A stretch of 64,000 bases of DNA. It comes from FEN-1297 sp963710735. GTDB lineage: Bacteria; Bacteroidota; Ignavibacteria; Ignavibacteriales; Ignavibacteriaceae. This document shows, piece by piece, positions 1-10,046 of the stretch. A model generated the notes under the pieces. It had not been told where the DNA came from. It saw nothing but the letters and a program-made list of their open reading frames with translations, and searched no databases. Made by a program: the position numbers and the translations under genes. Location: positions 62,001 through 126,000 of the forward strand of contig CAVQBN010000023.1 in NCBI GenBank assembly GCA_963710735.1. The letters are read 5' to 3'. Each line of letters opens with the position of its first letter. Within the stretch, counting starts at the first letter, position 1.

Positions 1-1
1 T

Positions 2-2422
2 AAAGTCCAGTATAATTTATCTGGATTCTCCTCAAGCAATATCCAGGTATTTAATGTAACAGATTATGCAAATGTAAGCCTGATAACAAATGAACAAATA
101 AGCGGGAGTAACTGTACATTCCAGGCAAACGAGACATCAGGGAAAGTCTCAAAATACTTTGCTGTTGGAAGCGGAAAATATTTAACGCCCTCAAACCCGG
201 TAACGATACAGAATTCAAACTTGCATGGAATACAAACAGGTGCCCAATATGTGATAATCACAAATAAAGTATTTGATGATGCAGCAAATAGGCTGGCAAC
301 CTATAAAGAGAATCAAGCTCCTGTGAAGTATTCAACAATAGTTGTAAATGTAGACCAGATATATAATGAGTTTTCGTGCGGGATGACAGATCCGACAGCA
401 GTAAGAGATTTCTTAAAATATGCCTATGATAACTGGCAGATAAAACCGGAGTATGTTTTGTTATTTGGTAAGGGAACATATGATGCCAAAGATGTTGAAG
501 GATATCATCAGGATTTTGTACCGGCATACGAGACACAGGAATCTTTGGACCAGATAAATTCATATACAACAGATGATTTTTTTATGAGAGTGAACGGAAA
601 ACTTCCTTATATCGATTTTGCATATGGGAGAATACCTGTTACTACCGATGCAGAAGCAAATACAGCTGTAGACAAGGTAATCCAATATGAAACGACACAG
701 GATAAAGGTCTCTGGAGAAATTTAATTACTCTTGTAGCTGATGATGAATGGACTAGCCAAGGGAATGAAGGGAATCAACATACTCCCGCTTCCGAATATA
801 TATCAAACTCAATAATTCCAAGTTCATTTGATCAGAGCAAAATATATTTAGGAATGCTGCCTGTAGTTTTAACTAGTGACGGTAGAAGAATTCCGCAGGC
901 AAATGTGGATATAGTAAATGCAATAAATAACGGGACTATGATTTTAAATTATATTGGTCATGGCAGCCCTGCATTGTGGGCACATGAGCAAGTATTCGTC
1001 CAGAGCACTACAATTCCTCAACTACATAATTCACGATATTTCTTCCTTGTAGCAGCAACTTGTGATTTCGGCTATTGGGATATTCCAAATTTGCAAAGTG
1101 CAGCGGAAGAGCTTTTATTAATGCAGAATGCAGGAGCAATCGCAACATTTACGTCTGCTCGTTTAGTATATTCAAGTAGTAATCATCAACTAGCATATCA
1201 GCTATTTACAGATTTATTAGACTCACCCAGAGATTCTGCCGATATTCCGATTACTTTGGGTCAGGCAACGTTGGAAACAAAACAAATTTTATTTGATCCG
1301 AATTCGAAGAAATATGAAATACTCGGAGATCCTACCTTAAGTTTAGTTATGCCGAGATATTCTGCTGTTATTGATTCAATTAATGGTCAGAATCCTTCAA
1401 CTTCACCTGTACAAATTAAAGCACTTAGTACGGTAAAATTATATGGTGAAATCAGAAAACCTGATAACTCTTTTTGGAGTGATTTTAATGGAACCGGCAT
1501 TTTATCCATGTACGATTCACAGCGCCAGGTAATAGTCCCGGCTCTTAGTAATGAAGCGATTACTATGCAAGGCGGAGTAATTTTTAACGGAAGAATCTCG
1601 GTCACTAATGGTAAATTTTTTACTCAATTTATTGTACCGAAAGATATCTCCTATGAAGATAAGAATGGAAAAGCTTTAATTTATTTTTATAATAGTAATT
1701 CTGATGGACTCGGGTATACAACAAATATTATAGTAGGCGGTACTGATTCCAACGCCGTAAATAATAAAATCGGACCAGATATTTCAATCTATTTTGATGA
1801 TACTACATCCACAAGCGCAACTTTGGTTAATCCTAATTCAAATTTAATTGTAAAACTATCTGACTCAAATGGTCTTAATACTACCGGCACAGGTATTGGC
1901 CATAAACTGGAAGGAATATTAAATGGGCAAGAAAACAATCCAATAGATTTTACAAATTATTTTACCGGGGATTTGAATGCAGGCGGTAAATCGGGAGTAA
2001 TAAATTATAAATTCAATAATCTTGATCCTGGTAATTATACTATGAAAGTAACAGCCTGGGATGTATTCAATAATTCTTCAAGCAAAACAGTAAATTTTAC
2101 GGTAGTAAGCAGTAATGGCTTGGTAATAAAAGATGTATATAATTATCCGGATCCGTTTGCCTATAATACAACATTTACATTTCAGCAAAATTTAAATGCT
2201 CCGATAAATGTAAAGATAAAAGTTTACACGATAGCCGGCAGATTGATAAGACAGATTGAAGAAAATGGAATAGAAGAGAAATTTGTAAAAGTAAATTGGG
2301 ACGGCCGTGATCAGGATGGAGACATAATAGCTAATGGAACGTATCTATATAAGATAATAGTAAATTCTATGGATGGAAAATATAACCAGAGTGTATTAGG
2401 CAAAATGGCAATAATCAGATAG
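2..2422 (+). CDS. porU: PorU-like type IX secretion C25 (gingipain-family) peptidase, 5'-truncated by window edge
   Basis: The frame is open from base 2, so the gene begins left of the window; the first start-like codon (TTG at 221) is internal. The visible part matches a C25 cysteine peptidase. A GHG motif carries the likely catalytic His (codon 959-961), and about 34 residues later an ATCDFG motif carries the likely nucleophile Cys (codon 1061-1063). The last ~90 residues start with YNYPDPF and end in KMAIIR, a FlgD/T9SS-type C-terminal Ig-like domain. In T9SS organisms PorU is the cell-surface sortase that removes C-terminal signals from cargo and attaches the cargo to the surface. The next gene encodes PorV, its known partner, which favours PorU over a secreted C25 protease. 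What is seen: catalytic pair and C-terminal domain. Inferred: sortase role. Confidence 0.85.
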   Translation, partial: KVQYNLSGFSSSNIQVFNVTDYANVSLITNEQISGSNCTFQANETSGKVSKYFAVGSGKYLTPSNPVTIQNSNLHGIQTGAQYVIITNKVFDDAANRLATYKENQAPVKYSTIVVNVDQIYNEFSCGMTDPTAVRDFLKYAYDNWQIKPEYVLLFGKGTYDAKDVEGYHQDFVPAYETQESLDQINSYTTDDFFMRVNGKLPYIDFAYGRIPVTTDAEANTAVDKVIQYETTQDKGLWRNLITLVADDEWTSQGNEGNQHTPASEYISNSIIPSSFDQSKIYLGMLPVVLTSDGRRIPQANVDIVNAINNGTMILNYIGHGSPALWAHEQVFVQSTTIPQLHNSRYFFLVAATCDFGYWDIPNLQSAAEELLLMQNAGAIATFTSARLVYSSSNHQLAYQLFTDLLDSPRDSADIPITLGQATLETKQILFDPNSKKYEILGDPTLSLVMPRYSAVIDSINGQNPSTSPVQIKALSTVKLYGEIRKPDNSFWSDFNGTGILSMYDSQRQVIVPALSNEAITMQGGVIFNGRISVTNGKFFTQFIVPKDISYEDKNGKALIYFYNSNSDGLGYTTNIIVGGTDSNAVNNKIGPDISIYFDDTTSTSATLVNPNSNLIVKLSDSNGLNTTGTGIGHKLEGILNGQENNPIDFTNYFTGDLNAGGKSGVINYKFNNLDPGNYTMKVTAWDVFNNSSSKTVNFTVVSSNGLVIKDVYNYPDPFAYNTTFTFQQNLNAPINVKIKVYTIAGRLIRQIEENGIEEKFVKVNWDGRDQDGDIIANGTYLYKIIVNSMDGKYNQSVLGKMAIIR

Positions 2423-2506
2423 TTAATGTGAGAAAATTGCAAATTATTTAGAGTATTATTTTTATATTTAATTTTTTATTGAAATAATTTATTTATGAGA
2501 ACTAAA

Positions 2507-2522
2507 ATGATAATATTATCAT
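2507..2522. repeat. 16-bp perfect palindrome just upstream of the porV ribosome binding site
   Basis: ATGATAATATTATCAT is a perfect inverted repeat. It ends one base before the GGAGG ribosome binding site (2524-2528) and 12 bases before the porV ATG. It could be an operator or an mRNA hairpin next to the ribosome site; with pure A/T-rich pairing it would be a weak hairpin. Function is unknown. Confidence 0.5.
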
Positions 2523-2534
2523 CGGAGGAAGAAA

Positions 2535-3698
2535 ATGAAAGTATTAATTAGGCTGGTGTTGGTAATCATTCTGTTTACAATGGTTCAGAAGGCTGCCTTT
2601 GGACAAGGAGAAGCTGCTGTCCCATTTCTCGAATTAGCACCCGACTCCAGAGGAGGCGCTATGGGTGAATCAGGCGCAGGATTAGCCGATAACTCAGCTG
2701 CTATATTCTGGAACCCTGCTGGAATTGCATTCTTAAAGGGTTCAGAAGTTAGTATTACTCATAGTAATTGGTTACCTCAATTTGGATTGGACTTGTTCTA
2801 TGATTATCTAACCTACAGACAATATATACCCGAAATTAGCGGTAGTATTACCTCGAGTATCACATATATGAATTATGGAGAGTTTGTAAGAACCGGGCCT
2901 GACTCACCAACTCCCATTGGCACATTCACTTCCTTTGATGCAGCATTAACTGTTGGATATGCAACCAAACTTTCCGATGATTGGGGAATCGGTTTCAATT
3001 TCAGACTAATTCATAGTGTCCTTTCAAGTGCTCCTACTGCTCAAGAAATCGGCAGCGGTATTTCTACATCGGTCAGTTTTGATCTGGGAGGTATGTGGAG
3101 GCCGGGTAAACTGATAATACCATTTACTAATTCCGATATTGGAGGTGATTTTAGTGTTGGTGCTAACTTGAGTAATATGGGTCCCAAAATGTATTATATC
3201 GATAGACAACAAGCTGACCCGATACCAACTAATTTCAGATTAGGATTTGCTTATAATGTATTCAAAGATAAATTTAATTCTTTAATATATACTCTTGACT
3301 TCAGTAAGCTTCTTATAAACAAGGATACTGCCTCACAGACTTCTCAGGAATTTTACCAAGCAATTTTTACCTCATGGGGCAATCGGCCTTTTAATGAAGA
3401 ACTTCGAAGTATCCAAACTTCTATGGGGCTTGAATACTGGTATGGTGAACCGGGAGATTTCTTATTTGCATTAAGAGCCGGTTATTTTTATGAAGACCCT
3501 GCATTTGGTAATAGAAAATTTTTAACATTTGGTGCCGGTATCAGATATGATATTTATGGATTTGATTTTAGTTATTTAACTACCTCCGTTTTCCCTAACG
3601 GCGATCAGAGTCCTCTTAATGATACCTTAAGGTTTACTATTTCAATAGGCTGGGGAGGAATAACTGGCGATTCTCGCGGATTACCCCGAGGAATATAA
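2535..3698 (+). CDS. porV: PorV-like type IX secretion outer-membrane protein
   Basis: A 387-residue protein with an N-terminal signal peptide (residues 1-24, ending AFGQG). It is followed by the PorV/PorQ-family signature near residues 30-62 (PFLELAPDSRGGAMG, then DNSAAIFWNPAG). The rest has the alternating aromatic/glycine pattern of a FadL-like outer-membrane beta barrel. In known T9SS, PorV shuttles folded cargo from the translocon to the PorU attachment complex. The ATG is well placed after a strong GGAGG. The gene lies 112 bases after porU and 6 bases before the next gene, so co-transcription is likely. Confidence 0.85.
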   Translation: MKVLIRLVLVIILFTMVQKAAFGQGEAAVPFLELAPDSRGGAMGESGAGLADNSAAIFWNPAGIAFLKGSEVSITHSNWLPQFGLDLFYDYLTYRQYIPEISGSITSSITYMNYGEFVRTGPDSPTPIGTFTSFDAALTVGYATKLSDDWGIGFNFRLIHSVLSSAPTAQEIGSGISTSVSFDLGGMWRPGKLIIPFTNSDIGGDFSVGANLSNMGPKMYYIDRQQADPIPTNFRLGFAYNVFKDKFNSLIYTLDFSKLLINKDTASQTSQEFYQAIFTSWGNRPFNEELRSIQTSMGLEYWYGEPGDFLFALRAGYFYEDPAFGNRKFLTFGAGIRYDIYGFDFSYLTTSVFPNGDQSPLNDTLRFTISIGWGGITGDSRGLPRGI

Positions 3699-3704
3699 TT
3701 TAAT

Positions 3705-6700
3705 ATGATTAAAAAAAATCTTGTTTTTCTTCTTGTCTCAATATGTTTGGGCAGTTTATCTGCCCAAACATTTATTGGAAGGATCAATCCGTATCCAGCT
3801 AAAAATATTGTTAAAACAACTGGAATAGATACTGTTAAAATTTTAGCTGTAATGGTTGAATTTCAAGAAGATAAAGACGCAGCAACTGACGGGAATGGCA
3901 AATTCGGATCCATATATTCCCAGGATTACGGCAATACTATACTAGACCCTTTGCCTCATGATAGAGCATACTTTGAAGAACATTTGGAGTTTGCAAAAAA
4001 TTATTTTCAACAAGTTTCAGATGGTAAACAGATCATAAGTTATTATGTACTGCCTAATGTGGTTACGGTATCTCAAAGGATGCGGAATTATTCACCGCAA
4101 ATAAATTCAAATGATTTTACATCTTTAGCTGATTTTTCAAAAGAGGTCTGGCAAAAAGCTGACTCTGCCAATCCTGGATTTGATTTTAGCAAATACAACT
4201 TATTTACTATCTATCATGCCGGAGTCGGAAGAGATGTTTCATTGCCTGGTTCAATTGCAGATTCAAGAGATTTGCCCTCAATCTTTTTAAGTACTAATGC
4301 CCTAAAAAATATTTACGGTTCAAATTTTAATGGATTTCCTGTTGAAAATAATTCTTTCGATATCACTAATAGTTTAATAATGCCGGAAACAGAAAATCGT
4401 GAACAGTCTACATTTGGTGGAACTGTTTTATTCCAGATAACTACAAATGGTTTATTAGCTGCTAGCATAGGAAGTTATTTAGGTTTACCGGACCTTTATG
4501 ATACAAAAACAGGATTAAGTGCAATCGGGCGGTTCGGCCTGATGGATCCACAATCTATTTTTGCTTATAACGGAGTAATACCGCCTGAGCCATCTGCATG
4601 GGAAAAAATATTTCTTGGCTGGGCTTCTCCTGTTACATTATCACCGGGCAGCTACAATATAAATTTAGTTACACAATTGGCTGCTTCTGCTAACGACACA
4701 ACCATTTTAAAGCTGCCGATAAATTCCTCAGAATATTTTTTGCTTGAAAATAGAGAAAGAAATGCATTAGGAAATGGAGTAATAATAACCTACACGCTTG
4801 ACGGAAATTCTGCAACAGAAACATTCACAAAAGACCAGCCTGGTTTTTATAGTTATAATACAGATTCTTTAAAAGGTGTAATTACTAATGTAAGTGAATT
4901 TGATTGGGCATTGCCCGGTCAAATTGATGATACTTCTGATTATAAAGGCGGAATATTAATCTGGCATATTGATGATAATGTTATAAATGCAAAAATTGCA
5001 TCAGATCAAATAAATGCGGACAAAACTCATCGCGGTGTTAATTTAATGGAAGCCAGCGGTATACCGGAAATTGGAGAAATTTTTACGACCATATTGGGTG
5101 ATCAGGTGATTGGCGAAGGAACTTACCAGGATTTTTGGTATAAAAATAATTACGCTAAACTGTATAAAGATATATTCTCAGGTACCAGCAGACCTAATAG
5201 CAATGCAAATTCAGGTGCAAATAGTCTGATAACTGTTTCAAATTTTTCTGATATTGGAAATAGAATGTCTTTCAATGTTGTTTATGGAGACTCAATTGTA
5301 AAACCAATTTTTTCATCTAAAGTTCAAACTTCTACTAATAGCAATTATCTAACTGCTAATCAAAATGGAAATAGTTTTGGGTTTAATATTCTGTCTAATT
5401 CTAATTTAATTATTCTTGATAATTCCGGAAAAGTAATCAATACAATTCCCAATTTTTCGAAATACAAAGTAGCTTCCATTAATGATAATGGAATTCAATA
5501 TATTATTGGTGATATTGACTCAACAATAAACATATATACCGAAAGCGGCTCAGCAGGTACTTTAAACAGTTATAAATTTAATAGATTGTTTTCGACCTCA
5601 CCTGTAATGCAAATTAAATCTAATTCAATAATAGAGATGGCTATTGGAACAATGAGCGGAATCATTGAACAATATAGTTTTGGAACTAATATGGTACCGC
5701 TTCAGATGGGAACAATAGATGCCGGCAATTCAAATTTAGTAATAGATAAAATTTGTACTGATGAAAATGATATTTCTTATGTTGCTTCATCTTTAAGTAA
5801 TAATAGTTTTACGACTTCTGACTCATATGGGAGTTACTCCGGTACAGGAACTGTTTTTGATTTTGCAATGAGTATTGATAAGGATGGAAATGAATATGAA
5901 GTCTTATTGCTTAGTGGAAATAAATTTGATGTGATTAGTAAAGGCAAAATCCTTTCAGAATTTACTATTAATTCGCAAGATTCAATTAAGACTTTTTCAT
6001 TAGCCGATCTTAAGCAGGATGGAAATAATTATATCATCTTTTCAAATGGAAATAAAGTAGATGCTGTAAATTTACAAGGTGCAGAAGCGGAAAATTTCCC
6101 ATTCTCTGATCCTTTAAATATTGGTTTTACCGGAGTTCCATTAACAGCAGATTTTACCGGGGATACAAAATCAGAAATAATCGCCACCACTACAGACGGA
6201 AGAATTTATGCAATCAATGGTGGAACCGGAAAAGTAGTAGACGGTTTTCCGATTTCAATGGGCACTAAATTAGCGGCGGCACCTTCTCTTTTTGAAGATG
6301 GCGGGACAATATCCTATGCTGCTGTAGATCAAAATAGTAATTTCTCTGCCTGGAATATCGGAGCAAATGCCGGTACAATTTATTGGGCTGAACAAAACGG
6401 GAATAATCAAAACACTTCATTTATTAATAGTGCATCTTCTCAAAATGTTGTTAACACATTTTTCCCTGCAAACAAAGCTTATAATTATCCTAATCCTGTT
6501 TATAGCGGAGAGACTAAAATTCATTATTATGTTTCGGAAGATTCAAAAATTGATATTAAAATATTTGATCTTGCCGGAGATTTTGTGGCAGAATTAAAAG
6601 ATAACGCTCAGGGAGGTATGGAAAAAGAAACTCCATGGAATGTGAATAATATTCAGAGCGGAGTTTATTTCGCCAGAATTCAAGCACAAGGTGTAAGTGG

Positions 6701-6743
6701 TAAGACAGAAACAAATATTATAAAAATAGCAGTGATTAAATAA
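3705..6743 (+). CDS. M6 metalloprotease-like secreted protein with degenerate zinc motif, propeller-like region and T9SS C-terminal domain
   Basis: A 1012-residue protein with a signal peptide (cleavage after LSAQ, about residue 21). Residues ~40-400 follow the M6 (immune inhibitor A-like) layout: the LGLPDLYD block, then AIGRFGLMD, then PSAWEKIFLGW, then EYFLLENRERN. The zinc-binding HExGH that should precede LGLPDLYD reads ASIGS at residues 253-257 (bases 4461-4475). All three key residues are therefore replaced and peptidase activity is not expected. Residues ~550-900 look like propeller/FG-GAP-type repeats (ADFTGDTKSEIIATT). The C-terminal ~85 residues (from AYNYPNPV) are a T9SS type A sorting domain. 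Position after PorU-PorV suggests a surface-anchored partner or cargo. That role is inference; the motif loss is seen directly. Confidence 0.75.
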   Translation: MIKKNLVFLLVSICLGSLSAQTFIGRINPYPAKNIVKTTGIDTVKILAVMVEFQEDKDAATDGNGKFGSIYSQDYGNTILDPLPHDRAYFEEHLEFAKNYFQQVSDGKQIISYYVLPNVVTVSQRMRNYSPQINSNDFTSLADFSKEVWQKADSANPGFDFSKYNLFTIYHAGVGRDVSLPGSIADSRDLPSIFLSTNALKNIYGSNFNGFPVENNSFDITNSLIMPETENREQSTFGGTVLFQITTNGLLAASIGSYLGLPDLYDTKTGLSAIGRFGLMDPQSIFAYNGVIPPEPSAWEKIFLGWASPVTLSPGSYNINLVTQLAASANDTTILKLPINSSEYFLLENRERNALGNGVIITYTLDGNSATETFTKDQPGFYSYNTDSLKGVITNVSEFDWALPGQIDDTSDYKGGILIWHIDDNVINAKIASDQINADKTHRGVNLMEASGIPEIGEIFTTILGDQVIGEGTYQDFWYKNNYAKLYKDIFSGTSRPNSNANSGANSLITVSNFSDIGNRMSFNVVYGDSIVKPIFSSKVQTSTNSNYLTANQNGNSFGFNILSNSNLIILDNSGKVINTIPNFSKYKVASINDNGIQYIIGDIDSTINIYTESGSAGTLNSYKFNRLFSTSPVMQIKSNSIIEMAIGTMSGIIEQYSFGTNMVPLQMGTIDAGNSNLVIDKICTDENDISYVASSLSNNSFTTSDSYGSYSGTGTVFDFAMSIDKDGNEYEVLLLSGNKFDVISKGKILSEFTINSQDSIKTFSLADLKQDGNNYIIFSNGNKVDAVNLQGAEAENFPFSDPLNIGFTGVPLTADFTGDTKSEIIATTTDGRIYAINGGTGKVVDGFPISMGTKLAAAPSLFEDGGTISYAAVDQNSNFSAWNIGANAGTIYWAEQNGNNQNTSFINSASSQNVVNTFFPANKAYNYPNPVYSGETKIHYYVSEDSKIDIKIFDLAGDFVAELKDNAQGGMEKETPWNVNNIQSGVYFARIQAQGVSGKTETNIIKIAVIK

Positions 6744-6756
6744 GACATTAAATAAG

Positions 6757-6790
6757 AAATTGCATATCAAAATATCTTGCAAATTTTTCT
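6757..6790 (+). terminator. weak terminator-like hairpin
   Basis: AAATTGCA and TGCAAATTT form an imperfect stem (one bulge) around a ~13-base loop and are followed by a T-rich run. It lies just after the M6-like gene and could reduce read-through. Stem stability is low, so this is tentative. Confidence 0.3.
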
Positions 6791-6874
6791 TTTACAACAA
6801 CGGAGATTAGATCAAATAATTTCCCAATCTAAAATGCCGGCTATCAAATCAGAATGGAGTAGTTTTATAGACTT

Positions 6875-9800
6875 ATGGTAAAAGTATTAGCATTTATAGG
6901 TATTGTATTAATCTTCCAAACTACTGCATTTTCTCAATTCACGGAATTTCATCCTGAGTTAAAATGGTATACGATTAAAGGTAAACATTGTGAAGTGCAC
7001 TTTCACAATGGTGCAGGCAGAACTGCCCGTGTTGTTGCTAAAATTGCGGACGAAGTTATTGAACCATTAATTTCTCTTTATGATTATGACCCGGGAACTA
7101 TTCATTATGTAATTAAAGATATTGATGATTATTCAAACGGGGCAACTTATTTCTTCGATAATAAAATTGAAATTTGGACCAGTGCCCTGGATTTTGATTT
7201 ACGCGGCACACATAACTGGCTGCGAAATGTAATTACACATGAAACAACCCACATGGTTCAATTACAATCCGCAATGAAGTTGTCAAGAACTATTCCTGCA
7301 TTCTTTCTTCAAGTATTAAATTATGAAAACGAGCGAAGACCGGATATCCTTTATGGATTTCCGGATGCTATTGTTTCTTATCCGTTAGCGACGGTTAATG
7401 TACCTTCCTGGTTTGCCGAAGGGACTGCACAGTATCAGAGAAAAGAATTTAATTATGATAACTGGGACACGCACCGCGATATGGTTTTAAGATGTTATGC
7501 GTTAAGTAAAACTATGCTCACGTGGAATCAAATGGGCGAATTTGATAAGACAAGTTTAGGCAATGAATCTGTTTACAATTCCGGTTTTGCTTTAACAAGA
7601 TATATCTCTCAAAAGTATGGTGAAGATAAACTGGAAAAAATTAGTCATGATCTCGGCAAGTGGGATGTATTTACTATGGATCAAGCTTTTAAGGATGTGC
7701 TTGGTAAGGATGGAAATGAAGTATACAATGAATGGCAAAACTTTCTTACGGATAGTTATAGAGAAAGAAGCAAAGCGGTTTTATCTAATCTTGTAGAAGG
7801 AGATACGGTAACAGGAGTTGGCTTCGGAAATTTCTTCCCATCGTTTTCAAGAAACGGTTCTAAATTTGCATATATCTCCAATAAGAATGAAGATTATTTT
7901 GCTTTATCGAATGCTTACATATACGATCTTAAGACTAAAAAAGAAAAAGAAATTGCTTCCGGTGTTAGATCAACCGTAAGCTGGGTGCCTAATAAAAATG
8001 AAGTAATTTATTCTAAAGTATCTGATGATAATCCTAACTGGTATAATGTTCACGATCTTTATACTTATAATTTAGATAATAATAAAGAGACTAGGCTTAC
8101 TAAGGATTTACGTGCAAATGAACCATGCATTTCTCATGATGGTAAAAAAATTGTGTTCCTCTTTGAAAAGGATGGAACTACAAATTTAGCTATGGTTAAT
8201 ATCAATGGTAAAAATTATAAACAACTTACAACTTTTAATAACGGTGAACAGGTTTATGAACCTCAATTTTCCAACGATGACAGTTATATAATCTTTGACT
8301 ATTCCTATCGTGAAGGGAGAGATATTGCCCGGATCGATACTAATGGAAAGGATTTTCAATTTGTTATAAAATCGAAAGCAGATAATAGGAATCCGGTTTT
8401 TGACAAAAATGGAAATATAATTTATTGCTCCGATACAACCGGAATTTTCAATTTATACTCATATAACTTAAAGACCGGTGAAAAGAAACAGCTTACAAAT
8501 GTAATCGGCGGAACGTTCATGCCGTCAATCGACAGCGCGGGAAATATTTTATATTCAGGTTACACTTCAACAGGATTTAAAATTTTTGAAATTACTCCCA
8601 AACAGGAAGCAGAAGTAAACCCGGGAAAAAGTTATGTGTGGGTAAATAATCCACCTCTTGATCATGATAAACCAAAAGGAGATTTGGTAAAATTTGATTT
8701 GGCTCGTCTTCAAAATTATAATGATTATAAAGTACCTGATTATAAAATACATCCTTATACCGGAACCTTTACCAAAATGACTTTCTATCCCTTTTTGAGA
8801 TACGATAATTACAACACTTCCAATAATTTTTTTGATAAATTAAAACCTGGAGTTTATGTCTCTTCATCAGATATGCTGGATCGATACGCGCTTTTTGCTG
8901 GTGCTTCAATAAATGCGAGAATGGAAAGAGATCTATTTCTGATTTTTAATTATAGGGATAAAATTCCTTTATTATTTGATCTTGGTATTAGGCCTGAATT
9001 ATCATTTGAAATTTATAACATTAGTCGAAAAGCTAATACTGCTATTGGATTTGGTGCAGATACTGTTGGATCTCAAGTATCGTATGAATTAAATATTCCA
9101 ACTGATGTGAGTTATAATTTATTGGAATTTGATTTTTCGGCTAAGCAAAGAGTTTTTGCCAGAGGGCAGGACCTAGAATTTAGATACACTTTTAGCCGGT
9201 ATACTGCAGATCTCGGCAGCTTTTTAATTCCTTATCCTTATTCTGATCCGGCTTATTTATATCCTACTACCAGTGATACTTATTTGATCGGAAATAATTT
9301 CCAGTTAAAATATACTTTAAATTATATTAAACCCACTGTAGATGATGAAATTAATCCAATAGGAGCGCAAGCTGAGCTGACATATAATTATGAAATGAAC
9401 AAGTTTAATCCAAATGGAAATTATACAATTCAAAACGGAATCTTACAGCCGGTATTCAATAATTACGACTTCCATCGTTTAGAATTGAATACAGCATTAC
9501 ATTTTCCTTTATGGCATTTAAACACTTTAACAGCAAGATTAAGGTTAGGAAATATATTCGGCCCAACCGTTCCGGATTTTTTCGATTTTTATCTTGGCGG
9601 AATTATAGGCATGAAGGCATATCCATTCTATGCTGTCGGCGGAAACAAGGTCGGATGGTTTAATTTGACTTATAGATTTCCACTGTTTAAAAATATTGAT
9701 ACTCGAATCGGGCAGCTTTACCTGGATAAAATATTTATGTCTGTATACGGAGATGTAGGAAATGCATGGAATGGAAATTTTGTTGCCAATCAATTAAAAA

Positions 9801-9979
9801 AGGGTGTCGGTGGAGAAATTCGTGTTCATATGAATTCCTTTTATGTATTTCCTACCGATCTGTTTTTTGACGCAGCATATGGATTTGATAGATTTACCCA
9901 GAATTTTTTAGGAAAGGATGTAACTTATGGTAAGGAATGGAGATTTTACGGTGGTATTTTATTTGGATTTGATATTTAG
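6875..9979 (+). CDS. Zincin-like protein with TolB/PD40 beta-propeller and C-terminal barrel-like domain
   Basis: A 1034-residue protein with a signal peptide (cleavage near residue 20, AFSQF). Residues 122-126 are HETTH and a second glutamate lies in WFAEG (residue 182). Together these form the metal-site pattern of gluzincin peptidases of the MA type. Residues ~310-600 contain repeated PD40/TolB-like blades with SRNGSKFAY, SHDGKKIVF and SNDDSYIIF elements. Residues ~640-1034 look like a surface-antigen/BamA-like outer-membrane barrel, ending in GGILFGFDI with a terminal aromatic-rich strand. Such proteins are often labelled only as TolB-like. A peptidase tethered to an outer-membrane barrel is inference from the domain order. 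It follows the T9SS genes after 131 bases. Confidence 0.7.
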   Translation: MVKVLAFIGIVLIFQTTAFSQFTEFHPELKWYTIKGKHCEVHFHNGAGRTARVVAKIADEVIEPLISLYDYDPGTIHYVIKDIDDYSNGATYFFDNKIEIWTSALDFDLRGTHNWLRNVITHETTHMVQLQSAMKLSRTIPAFFLQVLNYENERRPDILYGFPDAIVSYPLATVNVPSWFAEGTAQYQRKEFNYDNWDTHRDMVLRCYALSKTMLTWNQMGEFDKTSLGNESVYNSGFALTRYISQKYGEDKLEKISHDLGKWDVFTMDQAFKDVLGKDGNEVYNEWQNFLTDSYRERSKAVLSNLVEGDTVTGVGFGNFFPSFSRNGSKFAYISNKNEDYFALSNAYIYDLKTKKEKEIASGVRSTVSWVPNKNEVIYSKVSDDNPNWYNVHDLYTYNLDNNKETRLTKDLRANEPCISHDGKKIVFLFEKDGTTNLAMVNINGKNYKQLTTFNNGEQVYEPQFSNDDSYIIFDYSYREGRDIARIDTNGKDFQFVIKSKADNRNPVFDKNGNIIYCSDTTGIFNLYSYNLKTGEKKQLTNVIGGTFMPSIDSAGNILYSGYTSTGFKIFEITPKQEAEVNPGKSYVWVNNPPLDHDKPKGDLVKFDLARLQNYNDYKVPDYKIHPYTGTFTKMTFYPFLRYDNYNTSNNFFDKLKPGVYVSSSDMLDRYALFAGASINARMERDLFLIFNYRDKIPLLFDLGIRPELSFEIYNISRKANTAIGFGADTVGSQVSYELNIPTDVSYNLLEFDFSAKQRVFARGQDLEFRYTFSRYTADLGSFLIPYPYSDPAYLYPTTSDTYLIGNNFQLKYTLNYIKPTVDDEINPIGAQAELTYNYEMNKFNPNGNYTIQNGILQPVFNNYDFHRLELNTALHFPLWHLNTLTARLRLGNIFGPTVPDFFDFYLGGIIGMKAYPFYAVGGNKVGWFNLTYRFPLFKNIDTRIGQLYLDKIFMSVYGDVGNAWNGNFVANQLKKGVGGEIRVHMNSFYVFPTDLFFDAAYGFDRFTQNFLGKDVTYGKEWRFYGGILFGFDI

Positions 9980-10046
9980 CCTAACGATCTAAGCTAAAAA
10001 TTTTTATTGAAAATTGAATATAGAAATAAATATTAAAAGGTCTAAT

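Noticed and set aside
221..223. TTG at 221 as the start of the PorU-like gene
   Set aside because: The frame is open to the left edge and the upstream residues continue the protein, so the gene is cut by the window and this codon is internal.
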